NCBI GenBank assembly: GCA_032871835.1
Contig: CM065299.1
Location: forward strand, 33,220,074 to 33,284,073
Direction: 5' to 3'
Source of the DNA: Dipteronia dyeriana
Taxonomy: Eukaryota; Streptophyta; Magnoliopsida; Sapindales; Sapindaceae
DNA length: 64,000 nt
Within the stretch, counting starts at the first letter, position 1. Every line of letters begins with the position of its first letter. A program made the translations under genes and the position numbers. Positions 11,140 to 22,565 of this stretch are shown in pieces. The notes beneath the pieces were generated by a model that was not told the origin of the DNA, ran no database searches, and saw nothing but the letters and a program-made list of their open reading frames with translations.

Positions 11140-12377
11140 TTTAAGAATTAAATCTTTAAGGTGACCCTCCCTAATTAGTGTCTCGATTTGGTCTCTTAGT
11201 TGGTAGCACTTTGATGTGTCGTGACCACTTTCCTTATGGAACTTGTAGTATTTTGTCGTATCTTTTTCGACGTAGGTCGACTATCTAGAAAGATATTTGA
11301 CTACCTCTGGTCTTCTACGATCGTTAGGATTTCCTCTTGTCTCTTGGTAAGAGGAGTATAATTAGTGTACTGACCATGGAACCTTTTGTCATTTCGATTG
11401 TTTCTACGATTGCCGACTCGACGACCATCTTGGTTCTTGTCACTCTCCTGGCAATCACCCTTCTGGTTCTTTACATAGCCACCACATGTTTTGGCGTTCT
11501 CCCCAGGATGACCCTCACACATATAACTACCCATTGAGTCAACTCCTCTTCTTCAACCATTGCGTAACTGCCTACCACATCCATCAGGCTAGCAAATGTA
11601 CTTGGGAATTCCCTCCTCAAATCGAAGGAAAGTTGACCCTTCTTTAGGTTGTTGGTGAAGGTAGCCACTAAACCTCATAATTGGAATTATGGATCCCTGA
11701 CACTTCCAGAGAAAACCTTTTCAGGTAATCTTTTAATGACTTGTTCTTTCCCTGTTTGAGGGTGGCGAGGTGAGCTATTGATTTTCTCATTTGTATATTT
11801 CCCAAGAATTGTCGTGAAAAAGCTTGGGTCAACTTTCGAAAAAAAAATATCGTTCCCTTAAGTAGCCTTCCAAACCATCTAGACCCTAAGTTCTCTAGCA
11901 TTTACGGGAAAGTCAAGCACAACATTGGATCATTATAAGCGTATTGCACCATCGTAGTTCGAAAATGCCTCACATGTTTTTTTTTATCAGTGTTTGTTTT
12001 AAATTGCTCAACCTGAGGCATTCTGAATCTTTTCAGGAACTGGGTTTAGAGAATGCTATTCACGAAGGGGCTTTCGAAATTGTCATCCAGTAAATCTTTA
12101 AGCCACTAACAACGTTCTAATGCTTTTACCTTCTGGGTTAATTTCTGTATCAGGTTATCTCACTTATCTTCTGGCTCGTTATCCATTCCCGATCGTTGAT
12201 AGTCGATAGGCTCTTGTTGGAATCTTAGCAGCGACTTACCCTTTCGACCTGTTCTGCAGGGTGGTTGGTCGCTGTCATCTGATGAGCTAAATCGATCCAA
12301 CCTATGAACATCTCTGCATATCTTATCTGGCTCAAAGTCCGGTTGATACCGGTCTTGCCCGCCTCGTCCGATAATTC
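11140..12377 (-). pseudogene. Gypsy II Gag, C-terminal part
   Basis: This continues the gag begun at 22370, in the same reading frame across the J insertion. It contains an in-frame TGA near 12160. Then come a short heptad-like stretch, a Retrotrans_gag-type capsid region around 11670-12000 with segments such as QGKNKSLKDYLKRFSLEV, and a basic linker. The end has a zinc-finger-like HKESGHDTSKC near 11200-11260, in which the expected first cysteine reads Tyr. Several stops and at least one frameshift make it non-functional. Gag packages the element RNA in the family. No protease follows. Confidence 0.72.
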
Positions 12378-12382
12378 CTTCA

Positions 12383-13947
12383 TGTAAAGTCCTCATTTGT
12401 TGATTGGATTATTTCATGAACAAACCACATTTTTGGGGTTTTTGTAAGGGAAACTTAGGCTCTCAAGACCTCAAGAGGAGAAGCACCAAAGGTAAAATTC
12501 TTGTGCTTACTTGCTTGGAAGAGATAGTTGCACACACTCACAAATTCATGCATAACTCTTATTCATATATGTTGTGTGTTTATACTTGTGTGCGTTTTGG
12601 TTTAAATGACTCTTGTTGATATATTTACATCTTGTAATTAAAGTTTTATGTCATGTTAGGCATTAGTATAGGATGCATCTTCATCACTCTAGGACTTGTA
12701 GAAAATGTGTGTTTAAGTGTTAAAAAAAGTGGGCAGTGCGCTACTCGACCAATGCAGCCTCACCAGCGCAACATTCTAGTGCATCGTCGCTTGTCATGAG
12801 CCACTGAGTTGCGCCACTCCACCCGCGCAACATTGAAAAAGTGGGCAGTGCGCTGGTGGCGCGCTACTCGACTAGTGCAGCCTCACCAGTGCAACATTCC
12901 AGTGGATCATCGCATGTCATGCACCACTGAGCTGCGGCACTCCACCAGCGCCTATTGAAAATTTAGGCAGTACGCTAGTAATGCGCTACTCGACCAACGC
13001 AACTTACCAGCGTACATGGCGAAAGTTGGAACATTTTTTCCAAAATGACCTCACTTTGGTTGAAGCTCATATATATATATATAACTCTTTGTATTCAGGT
13101 CGTGGAAGAGTTCAGAACATCATATCTTTTCCTTAGAACACATTTCAAAAGGAAAAATCATCTAAGAACTCTTCTTTAAACACTCAAAGCATTCTCATGT
13201 GCATAAAAACTTCATCTTGCATCATCTAAAGTCATTTAGAGTGCATCAATGGATAGTTTTGCATCATCACATCTTGTTTGGTAAGTCTCTCACTATCTTC
13301 TTACAAGTTAAGTGTTTTTCTTGCTAAGCCATCTCTTTAATCATTGTATGCTCTTAGAACATATTCTAGAAACAAATTAGAGATTGTTGTGATTACATGA
13401 TTGAGTGTTGTATTGTGATAGCTTCATAGGATTGTTTGATCTATGTGTAGTTAAGCTTTTCGAACATGTCATTTAGCTCTCTTGATATCTAGGATTGCAT
13501 TAATTGCCATCTCATTATCCTAGATAAGCATCTAAGGTTTCCAAGCCTTTTTTGTTCTTTGAATATCATCATATATTCACATAGGCCATTTTATCTCTTC
13601 ATTGAGAAGTAAGACTTGTGTTGCCTCCGGGATTAGGTAGCTTAAACCGCAAGCAAGATGGACTAGGTTCACTTATACCGGGATTAGGTTATAATTTCAT
13701 TTGCCATTAGTGGATTCAAGGTTCGAGTGTGGCGCACTTAACAGCCCGTGATTTTTCCCATTTAGAGGGTTTCCACGTATATCTCAAGTGTTTTTACTAT
13801 TTCCGCACTTATTACACTTGTGATATTATTGTAACTAGCTAGGGGTATTTTCGTCAACTTGGGCATTAACGAAAATTGGGTAAAATTGATTACAATCTAT
13901 TCACCCCCCTCTAGATTGTTATTAAACATACCATAATATTTGTTTCA
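12383..13947 (+). repeat. 5' LTR of Sirevirus J
   Basis: It starts TGTAAAGTCC and ends TTTGTTTCA. It contains about two and a half copies of a GC-rich unit of roughly 113 bp at 12724-13020 (GGGCAGTGCGCT, CTACTCGACC, CCACTGAGC). A TATA-rich stretch (13068-13083) may be the core promoter. It has the common plant U5 motif ATTCACCCCCCTC near 13903. Confidence 0.88.
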
Positions 13948-13949
13948 AT

Positions 13950-13963
13950 TGGTATCATAGCCG
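13950..13963 (+). other. Primer-binding site of Sirevirus J
   Basis: TGGTATCATAGCC lies 2 nt after the LTR. It matches the usual complement of initiator-methionine tRNA (TGGTATCAGAGCC) with one mismatch. Confidence 0.85.
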
Positions 13964-14071
13964 GTTTCTAGACATACATAGGTGATCCTTGCTCATTTTG
14001 GTGTGTTGCATTTTATGTGTTTGTGTTGATCATTCATACACTTGCATTCATATCATTCATTCATAAACACA

Positions 14072-15980
14072 ATGAGTGGAAACGGTGGCAAAGAGAGAGC
14101 TTCTAGCACTAGACCTCCACTTCTCACCGGGTTGAATTATGCCTCTTGGAAAGGCAAGATGGAGTCGTATATTTGCCAAATGCATGACAGGGCATGGATG
14201 GCTGTTGAAGATGGCTACACTCCACCCATGATGACTCCTACGGATGGAGGAGATGATGTACTCAAGCCAAAGGCACAGTGGAACGCACAAGATTTTGAGG
14301 CATTAAAGTGGAATAGGAAGGCAATGCATGCCATTTGATGTGCTAAAAAGGCATGGGATATCCTAGAAGTTGCACATGAAGGAACCGATGTGGTTAAGGA
14401 ATCGAAGCTTCAAGTTCTCCAAACACAATTTGAATTGCTCAAGATGGATGAGAACGAGTGCTTCAATGACTTTGAAGTGAGGTTGATGGACATTGTGAAC
14501 CAAAGTCATCAACTTGGTGATCCTTATTCGGATAGGAAGATAAAACAGAAGATTATAAGATCTCTACCCGATAGATTTAAGTCTAAGGTGACGACTTTAG
14601 AAGAGAATAGTGGTTACAAGGATATGAAGCCGATTGAAGTGATTGGGAGGCTTCTAGCTTATGAATCTAGGAAATTTCCTAACCCCACACCGCCGAAAAA
14701 GTAAAAGGATATTGCTTTAAAAGCCTCTAAAGTTGAGAAGGAGGATAGTAATGACTCGGATGAGGAAATGGCTTTGCTAATGAGGAAGTTCAAGAAATTC
14801 TACAAGTTCGAGAAGAAAGATTTCGGATCCAAGGGTCAAGACTTAAAGAAAAAGGCTATCTTCAAAAAGATTGAGCCTAGGCAAGAAAAGACCAAGAAGA
14901 AAGGAGTCCAATGCTATGAATGTGGTGGGATAGGTCACTTTGCCCCTGAATGTGCAAATCACAAGGTGAAGAAAAAGGGAAAAGCGATGGCGGCCACATG
15001 GAGTGAAATTGATAACTCCAATGAAAGAGATGAGTCTTCGGATGATGAAGAACTCATGGCTAACTTCATAGCCCTTACGTCCTCTCATAGGAGCAAAGAT
15101 GCTAGTGAAGAAGAAAATGAGAGTCAAGAGGAAAACTACTCAAGTGATGATAGATCTTTATCACAATCCACAAATGGAAATGTGGATAGGATGGATCTCA
15201 AGGACTATATGACTAGGTTTGAGAGTTCAAGGTTAAAGAACAAGAATGAAATGAAGAGATTAAAAGAAGAAAACCTAGAGCTCTCAACTCAAGTTGACCA
15301 ACTAAATGAAGAGTTGGTGAGATCTAAGAGGAGTGAAGAAGGGTTAAAGAAAGAGCTTGAAGATGCTAGAGAGTTGATGGCCAAGATGAACTCTACCACC
15401 AAAAAACTTGACCACATGTTAGATGTTGGAAATAGGCCAAGTGACAAGAAGAGGCTTGGGTTTGAAGATGACAAGATGTTCTCCACTCTAAGCAAGGCCA
15501 TTTTTATAAAAAGCATGAATTTCAATGGGTCCTCTTCTCATCAATCGCCTAGGAAGAAACTTGACCTAGGAGAGTGTTCAAGTAGTGCTCATGTGAAGGT
15601 GGCACCAAGAAGCCTACCTCAAGCCCATCCTACAAGGGCTTCTCAAGTTAAATTCCCTCAACTGAAAGCTCATAAAAGGAAGATACCTATCATGCAAGCT
15701 CAACCAAGGAAGCAATCAAGTCTTGCTCAACAACAAAGAAGGAAAGTTCCTCAAAAACAATCAAGACAACAACAAAGACATGGGAAGGCTCCAATGCATC
15801 CTCAAGGTTATGGTATGATTCTTAACTTTATTTCTACATGTCATTTTTAGGGTATTGATGGTCATTTTAGACCAAATTGCTTTAGATATATTAAATTGTG
15901 TAGAATTGAAAGCTTGATAGAGAAGAAAAAGGCTAAAGCCATGATGTATGTCACTAGGAAAAGTGGAATACCTTTGCATG
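14072..15980 (+). pseudogene. Sirevirus J Gag with two zinc knuckles
   Basis: The frame opens at ATG 14072 (MSGNGGKERASSTRPPLLTG). The capsid part is the copia Gag type, with YASWKGKMESYI near residue 25. TGA at 14336 and TAA at 14702 interrupt it without changing frame. A CCHC knuckle CYECGGIGHFAPEC is at 14912-14953, followed by an acidic stretch and a coiled coil (about 15190-15420). A second knuckle at 15839-15880 has the spacing C-x2-C-x4-H-x4-C, but its second Cys codon is TAG (15848-15850). The frame then continues to the protease. Gag forms the virus-like particle in this family. Confidence 0.85.
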
Positions 15981-16080
15981 ATCCTAAGACATTTAGAGCC
16001 CATGTACCATTGACCACTAGGAAGGAAAATATTTGACCTAGGTGGATTAGAAAGGATGAACACTTTTGCCATGTTCAAAT

Positions 16081-17442
16081 TGCCTTGGAAGCTCATTCTT
16101 CTGATTTTTTGTATTTGGATAGTGGGTTCTCTAGGAACATGACTGAAATAAGAGTTTCTTTAAGGCTCTTGTGATGGAGGAGGGAGGAAATGTCACTTTT
16201 GGTGATGGATCCAAAAAGAAAGTTAAAGGAAAGGGAACTATTTCCATTTTCGGATTACCCTCCTTGTCCAATGCTTTGTATGTTTATGGTCTAAAAGCTA
16301 ATTTGATAAGTATTTCACATCTTAGTGATGAAGGATTTTCCGTCTTGTTTAGGAAAAATGATTGTTCTATCCTATTGCCAAATGGACAAACCTTGTTAAA
16401 AGATATGAGATCTAGCGACAATTGCTATTGTCTTGAAGCTAGAGGTGTCTCTAGCAATGTGTCCAAGGATGAACAAATTGAGTTGTGGCACGAAAGGCTT
16501 GTTCACATGAACTATCGGAATTTACGAATCTTAGATAAGTTCAATGTTGTGCGAGGCCTTCCCAAGCTGAGGAAAAAGGCAAATGGTGTTTGTGGACCTT
16601 GCCAACAAGGGAAGCAAACCAAAAGTATGCATAAAAAGAGCAAGTATTTATCCACCAAGAAACCTCTAGAGCTTCTCCATATGGATCTTATGGGTCCCAT
16701 GCAAACCGAGAGTTTAGGTGGAAAGAGGTACATTTTTATGTGTGTAGATGACTTCTCTAGGTAAATTTGGACTTATTTTCTTAGAGAAAAATCTGAAACC
16801 TTTGACAAGTTTAAGATGCTTTGTATCAAAATTCAAAATGAAATAAACTTTAAGATTAAAAGCATTAAACGGATTAGGAGTGACCATGGGAAGGAATTTG
16901 AGAATGCACACTTTGAAAACTACTGCAATAGTCTAGGCATTTCTCATGAGTTTTCAGCTCCTAGGACACCTCAACAAAATGGAGTTGTTGAGAGGGAAAA
17001 TAGGGTTCTTCAAGAGATGGCCCGTGTAATGTTGCTTAGCAATAATGTCCCTAGGAACCTATGGGCCGAAGCCGTCAATACGGCGTGCTACATAGGAAAT
17101 AGAGTCTTTTTAAGGCCCCACACTAGGCAAACCTGCTATGAGTTATGGAAAGGTAGAAAGCCAAATGTTAGCTATTTCCACATTTTTGGAAGCAAATGCT
17201 ACATTTTGAATGACCGTGATCAACTGGGAAAATTTGATGCCAAGAGTGATAAGGGTATCTTCATTGGCTATGCCTTGAATAGTGGAGCCTATAGAGTTTT
17301 CAATTTAAAAACTAGAACCATCATGGAATCATCTAATGTTGTCATTGATGATACTAGGTTCAAATCTAATGACCATGAGGAGGAGGTAGATCTAGTTGAT
17401 GACTCTCCTTTGGATAAGGTTGTTGATATTCCTAATGTTTAA
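16081..17442 (+). pseudogene. Sirevirus J protease and integrase
   Basis: The aspartic protease motif reads YLDSG, with DSG at 16118-16126. About 20 nt further, near 16146, a 1-nt loss shifts the frame. From 16171 the frame carries the end of protease, the GAG-pre-integrase zinc region (WHERLVHMNYRNL ... CGPCQQGKQTKS), and the integrase core with LLHMDLMGP, IRSDHGKEF and the Glu of PQQNGVVERENR. TAA at 16762 splits the core. The frame ends at TAA 17440-17442 after the SYFHIFGSKCY and FDAKSDKGIFIGY region typical of the copia integrase C-terminal side. The DDE residues are all present, but stops preclude function. Confidence 0.85.
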
Positions 17443-17449
17443 AAGACTA

Positions 17450-18590
17450 ATATTGATGATGATATAACACCACCTATTGATAGGATTCCTCTCTTGAACC
17501 CAAAAGAACCTGCTCCATGGGTTAGGAAACTCCATGACAAAGATGACATCATTGGAGAGGTTAATGAGGGTGTTAAGTTTAGGCATCAAATGGCTAATCT
17601 AATTAGGTCACTTGCTACACTTCTCAAATAGAACCCAAGAAGGTTGATGAAGCCTTAAAGGATGAATTTTGGGTTCTTGCCATGCAAGAAGAGCTTAACC
17701 AATTTAAAAGGAATGAGGTTTGGAATCTAGTTCCTAGGCCCAAGAACACCAATGTGATAGGCACCAAGTGGGTATATAGGAACAAATCCGATGAGGATGG
17801 CAACATTGCATGAAACAAGGCTAGGCTTGTAGCATAAGGGTACTCTCAAATTGAGGGTATTGAATTTGAGGAGACATTTGCTCCCGTTGCTAGGATTGAC
17901 TTCTTTTATCCATTTTTTGTTTGCACAAGTTCAAATTGTATCAAATGGATGTTAAAAGTTCCTTCCTCAATGGTTTCTTGCAAGAGGAAGTGTTTGTTGA
18001 GCAACCCAAAGAGTTTGTCGATCCTCACCACCCTAATCATGTCTATCATCTCAAGAAGGCTTTATATGGGTTGAAACAAGCACCAAGGGCTTGGTATGAG
18101 TGCCTCACTCAATTTCTTGTAGACAATGACTACACTAAGGGTAGTGTTAACAAGACTCTATTCATCAAGAAAGATAAAGATGAGCTCTTTATAGCTCAAA
18201 TTTATGTTGATGATATAGTTTTTGGCTCCACAAATAACACCAAATTCCAACAATTTGTTGATGTCATGTCTCATGAGTTTGAAATGAGCCTTGTTGGTGA
18301 GCTAAGTTCCTTTATAGGTTTACAAATTAAGCAAATGGATGATGGGATTTTCATATCCCAAGCTAAGTATGCCAAAAACCTAGTGAAGAAATTTGGCCTT
18401 GAAAGTGCTAAACATTGTGATACACCCATGAGTACCACTTTGAAGCTAAACAAGGATGCTAGTGGTAAAAGTGTGGACCAAACTTTGTATCGTTGCATGA
18501 TTGGTAGCTTGCTCTATTTGACCGTAAGTAGGCCCGATATCTCTTTTAGTGTAGGTGTGTGTGCTAGGTACCAATTGGATCCTAAGTAGT
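17450..18590 (+). pseudogene. Sirevirus J reverse transcriptase
   Basis: RVT_2-type RT. The N-terminal block QEELNQFKRNEVWNLVPRP lies near 17685-17745. A frameshift before it (near 17620) and stops near 17811 and 17835 interrupt the start. From 17921 the frame is open to TAG at 18587. It includes [24 protein letters not shown] and the active site YVDD at 18203-18214. The RT domain of copia elements copies the genomic RNA in the particle. The C-terminal link to RNase H is broken by the stop at 18587. Confidence 0.85.
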
Positions 18591-18592
18591 CC

Positions 18593-19146
18593 TATCTCTC
18601 TTCCATTAAGAGAATCATTCGCTATGTGAATAGGACATCTAACTATGGGATTTGGTACTCTTTTGACACAAATGCTAGTCTTGAAGGCTTTAGTGATGCA
18701 GATTGGGCAGGAAATTGTGATGATAGGAAAAGTACATCGGACGATTACTTTTTCCTTAGGGACAACCTTGTCTCTTGGTTTTGCAAGAAGCAAAATTCAA
18801 TTTCTTTGTCCACGGCTGAGGCCGAATACATAGCTGTTGGGAATGGATGCACACAACTCCTTTGGATGAAGCAAATGCTAGTCGACTATGGATTCAATCA
18901 AGTTACTCTTACTCTCTTTTGTGATAACATGAGTGCAATTAATATTTCCAAGAATCCGTTCAACATTCTAGAACTAAGCATATTGACATCTGTCATTATT
19001 TCATTAGAGAACTAGTTGAGAGCAAATGCATAGTACTTGAGCATGTATGTACTAATGATCAACTGGCGGATCTATTTACTAAACCCTTAGATGCTACTCG
19101 ATTCAAAACTCTTAGTAGGTCTATTGGGATTTGTTTCATGGAGTGA
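18593..19146 (+). pseudogene. Sirevirus J RNase H
   Basis: Copia RNase H block with SDADWAGNCDDRKSTS, STAEAEYIAV and [14 protein letters not shown] 1-nt deletion near 18958 shifts the frame right after the KNP motif. The remainder ([10 protein letters not shown] near 19068-19097) reads in another frame to TGA at 19144-19146. The usual GG after KSTS reads DD, another sign of decay. Confidence 0.82.
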
Positions 19147-20350
19147 TAAGTTTTGGTCTTTGACCCCATAAGGGGAACTCAAGCAAAGAGAGCTATTGTA
19201 TGCTTGTTGCATGCAAAATTTTGGAAATGTTTATGCTCTTTTATTGATTGCTTGAGTAGCTTGGTTGCACTTATACTCTATTTTATTGTATTTTCTTCAA
19301 TAAGTGTGAACTTTGCTTTGATTACAATCCATGTCATATTTATGTTCAAACATGCATTTTTGGACTAGGAGATCTACACAGGAAGTACATAATGAATGAC
19401 CTATAGTTATCTCTATGACATGATGATTCTTTAATGACATGCTAATGAAAAATGATAAAGTATGAATTGATGATTGCAATTGTTAAATGCAAAACAATGT
19501 GTGAATATGCTAGTGAGACTCAAATGTTTAATCATTGTCTCTCTTTCTTTATTAGTTGAGCTTGGCTACTATCATACGGGTATCCTACCCGAAAAAATCA
19601 AATAGGGTGCAAAGTCGCTCATGCCATGTTTCGCTTATAAAGTTGGATATAGTTCTATTAAAACTTGATATCTATAAAAACTCTATATCCTTGCTTCTCT
19701 CATGACAAATGGTGAAATTGGTTTGAATTATATTGGAAACCTTTGTCATTTGCTTTGCCAAATACCATTGTTTTTGGACTTGAATGCAACATGTCTTGTA
19801 TGCAAAGCATTTTTGATTCACACATTTTCTTCAAATAAATCTCCTTGTTTCTCTCCTATTAATTGAGTTGCATAAATGTGACTTATATGATTATGCAAAT
19901 ATCTTGTATGCTTCTTTCTTTCTTTGCCTTGAGTGACCTGGTTGGGGACTTCTCATTTGCCTATATCATGACAAAAGGGGGAGTAGCATTGTGGTAGCAT
20001 TGTGGGGAGCAGCATGGTGTTGGTTTTAAGGGGAGTAGTACTTTTTGGGGAGATTACATTTAGAGGGAGTAACCCTTTAAGGGGGAGCATTGCATGATGT
20101 GGAGCATTACACAATGTCATACTCATATTCTTAAATGCAAATGCTTTTGTATTATATTCACTTGATCATCTCACATGCACTTGGTTTGGAAAGTGTATTT
20201 GTGTTTGTTTTGTGTGTAGATTTGATAGTTCTACAAGAGATTGAAGATTAAAAGTTTTTTTTATGTAAATCTCTTTGTAATGTAAAATATCTTCCCGGTG
20301 TTTTAATTTGTTTTGTGAGGATCAATGTGAGTGGTCATTTTATCACGAAA
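19147..20350 (+). other. 3' untranslated region of Sirevirus J with polypurine boxes
   Basis: No protein is recognised. G-rich purine boxes of the type AAGGGGGAG occur at about 19974-19985, 20028-20037 and 20079-20088, before the terminal tract at 20351-20367 (GCCAAAGGGGGATAT). Repeated polypurine tracts upstream of the 3' LTR have been described for Sireviruses. Confidence 0.65.
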
Positions 20351-20367
20351 TAGCCAAAGGGGGATAT

Positions 20368-21964
20368 TATAAAGTCCTCATTTGTTGATTGACTTATTTC
20401 GTGAACAAACCACATTTTTTGGGTTTATGTAAGGGTAGTTTAGGCTCTCAAGACGTCAAGAGGAGAAGCACCAAAGGTAAAATTCTTGTGCTTACTTGCT
20501 TTGAAGAGATAGTTGCACACACTCACAAATTCATGCATAACTCTTATTCATATATGTTGTGTGTTTATACTTGTGTGCATTTTGGTTTAAATGACTCTTG
20601 TTGATATATTTGCATCTTGTAATTAAAGTTTTATGTCATGTTAGGCATTAGTATAGGATGCATCTTCATTACTTTAGGAATTGTTAAAAAATGTGTGTTT
20701 GAGTGTTGAAAAAAGTTAGCAGTACGCTGGTGGTGCGCTACTCGACTAACGCAACCTCACCAGTGTAACATTCCAGCGGATCGTCGCTTGTCATGCGCCA
20801 CTAAGCTACGCCACTCCACCCGCGCAACATTGAAAAAGTGGGCAGTGCGCTGGTGGTGCGCTACTCGACCAGTGCAGCCTCACCAGTGCAACATTCCAGT
20901 GGATGTCGTATGTCATGCGCCACTGAGCTACGCCACTCCACCAGCACCTATTGAAAATTTAGGTTGTGCGCTACTAGACCAGCACACCTCACCAGCGAAC
21001 ATAGCGAAAGCTGGAACGTTTTTTCCAAGACGACCTCACTTTGGCTAAAACTCATATATATATATATAACTCTTTGTATTCAGGTCACGAAAGAGTTCAA
21101 AACATCATATCTTTTCCTAAGAACATATTTCAAAAGGAAAAATCATCCAAAACTCATCTTTAAACACTCAAAGCATTCTCATGTGCCTAAAAACTTTATC
21201 TTGCATCATATAAAGTCATTTAGAGTGCATCAATGGATAGTTTTGCATCATCACATCTTGTTTGGTAAGTCTCTCACTATCTTCTTACAAGTTAAGTGTT
21301 TTTCATGCTAAGCCATGTCTTTAATCATTTGTATGCTCTTAGAAAATATTCTATATACAAATTAGAGATTGTTGTGATGACATGATTGAGTGTTGTATTG
21401 TGATAGCTTCATAGGATTGTTTGATCTATGTGTAGCTAAGCATTTTGAACATGTCATTTAGCTCTCTTGATATCTAGAATTGCACTAATTGTCATCTTAT
21501 TATCCTAGATAAGCATATAAGGTTTCCTAGCCTTGTTTGTTCTTTGAATATCATCATATATTCACATAGGCCATTTTATCTCTTCATTGAGAAGTAAAAC
21601 TTGTGTTGCTTCCGGGATTAGGTAGCTTAAATCGTAAGCAAGATGGACTAGGTTCACTTATACCAGCATTAGGTAGTGGTGGTGGATTTTAAACTGGGAT
21701 TAGGTTGTAATTTCCTTTGCCATTAGTGGATTCGAGGTTCGAGTGTTGTGCACTTAACAGCACGTGGTTTTTTCCATTTGGAGGGTTTCCACGTATATAT
21801 CAAGTGTCTTTACTATTTTCGCACTTATTACACTTGTGATATGATTGTAACTAGCTAGTGGTATTTTTGTCAACTTGGCCATTAACAAAAATTGGGTAAA
21901 ATTGATTACAATCTATTCACCCCCCCTCTAGATTGTTATCAAACACACCATAATATTTGTTTCA
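20368..21964 (+). repeat. 3' LTR of Sirevirus J
   Basis: Homologous to 12383-13947. It starts TATAAAG instead of TGTAAAG, so the terminal TG has mutated. It contains the same GC-rich repeats (20706-21000), and a 25-30 bp insertion near 21665-21690 is not in the 5' copy. It ends TTTCA and is followed by target duplication CTTCA. Confidence 0.88.
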
Positions 21965-22370
21965 CTTCATTTCCCATTTGAGAAATTTCCCCTTTTCTAT
22001 TGTGATCTGCTTTTTCTCTATTAATTTTACGGGGTGCACATGGGGTCACGTTCACTATTTCATAATGCACATTGGGGTTTATGGCTACCATAGGTGTAAA
22101 CAATTGATATGGCGAGGTCAGCTTAGAAATTGTTGTTATATTGATTCCCTGTCTAGCAGTGTCTTCAATGACTCTCCCTAGGGACTCTTGGACCTGCTGG
22201 AATGTATTTGGGGAAATTCCTGAGGGAGTGTTTGTGGAGGCTATCGCAGCTTGACCAGTTGAGGGCAGAATTCCTCCAACAGTGTTAATGTTTATTAGGT
22301 CAGAGTTGTTGCCAGCACGTATGGTAGTAGCATCATTCGAATACTGACTTCCATCTCTATTGTTTGCCAT
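21965..22370 (-). pseudogene. Gypsy II Gag, N-terminal part
   Basis: The minus-strand frame starts at ATG 22370 (MANNRDGSQYSNDATTI) and is open up to the J insertion. Its 406 nt leave the codon phase such that the other side (from 12377 down) continues in the same frame when J and one target-site copy are ignored. It is a low-complexity Ser/Thr/Asn-rich Gag leader. About 195 nt separate the ATG from the 5' LTR. Confidence 0.72.
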
Positions 22371-22547
22371 GTTACTGTTTTACGAGTTCTTTTTTTTGTA
22401 ACTCTATTTGTGAATTTGTTCGGTTGCGTATATTTTGACTCTGGTAGAACAGATAATTCACCCATAGCACCTTTTTTTTAGGCTTGCTAGAGTACCTCGG
22501 TGTTTTGTCTGTTTATGTTGGTTCCTTGAAGTTGAGTTCTATGCCCC

Positions 22548-22564
22548 CCTTCTTCTAGCACCAG
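22548..22564 (-). other. Candidate primer-binding site of gypsy II
   Basis: On the minus strand, TGGTGCTAGAAGAAGG begins 2 nt after the 5' LTR. The TGG start fits the CCA end of a tRNA; I cannot name the tRNA. Confidence 0.5.
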
Positions 22565-22565
22565 T

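Larger units (their letters stand above)
12383..21964 (+). mobile_element. Sirevirus J: full-structure Ty1/copia element inserted in gypsy II gag
   Basis: LTRs at 12383-13947 and 20368-21964 are flanked by an exact target duplication CTTCA (12378-12382 and 21965-21969). A primer site sits at 13950 and a polypurine tract at 20351-20367. Between them are gag, protease, integrase, RT and RNase H in the copia order (integrase before RT), followed by a 1.2-kb 3' region with several polypurine boxes. Multiple stops and frameshifts show it can no longer encode its proteins. The long Gag with two CCHC knuckles and the repeated polypurine boxes support the Sirevirus genus. Confidence 0.9.
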
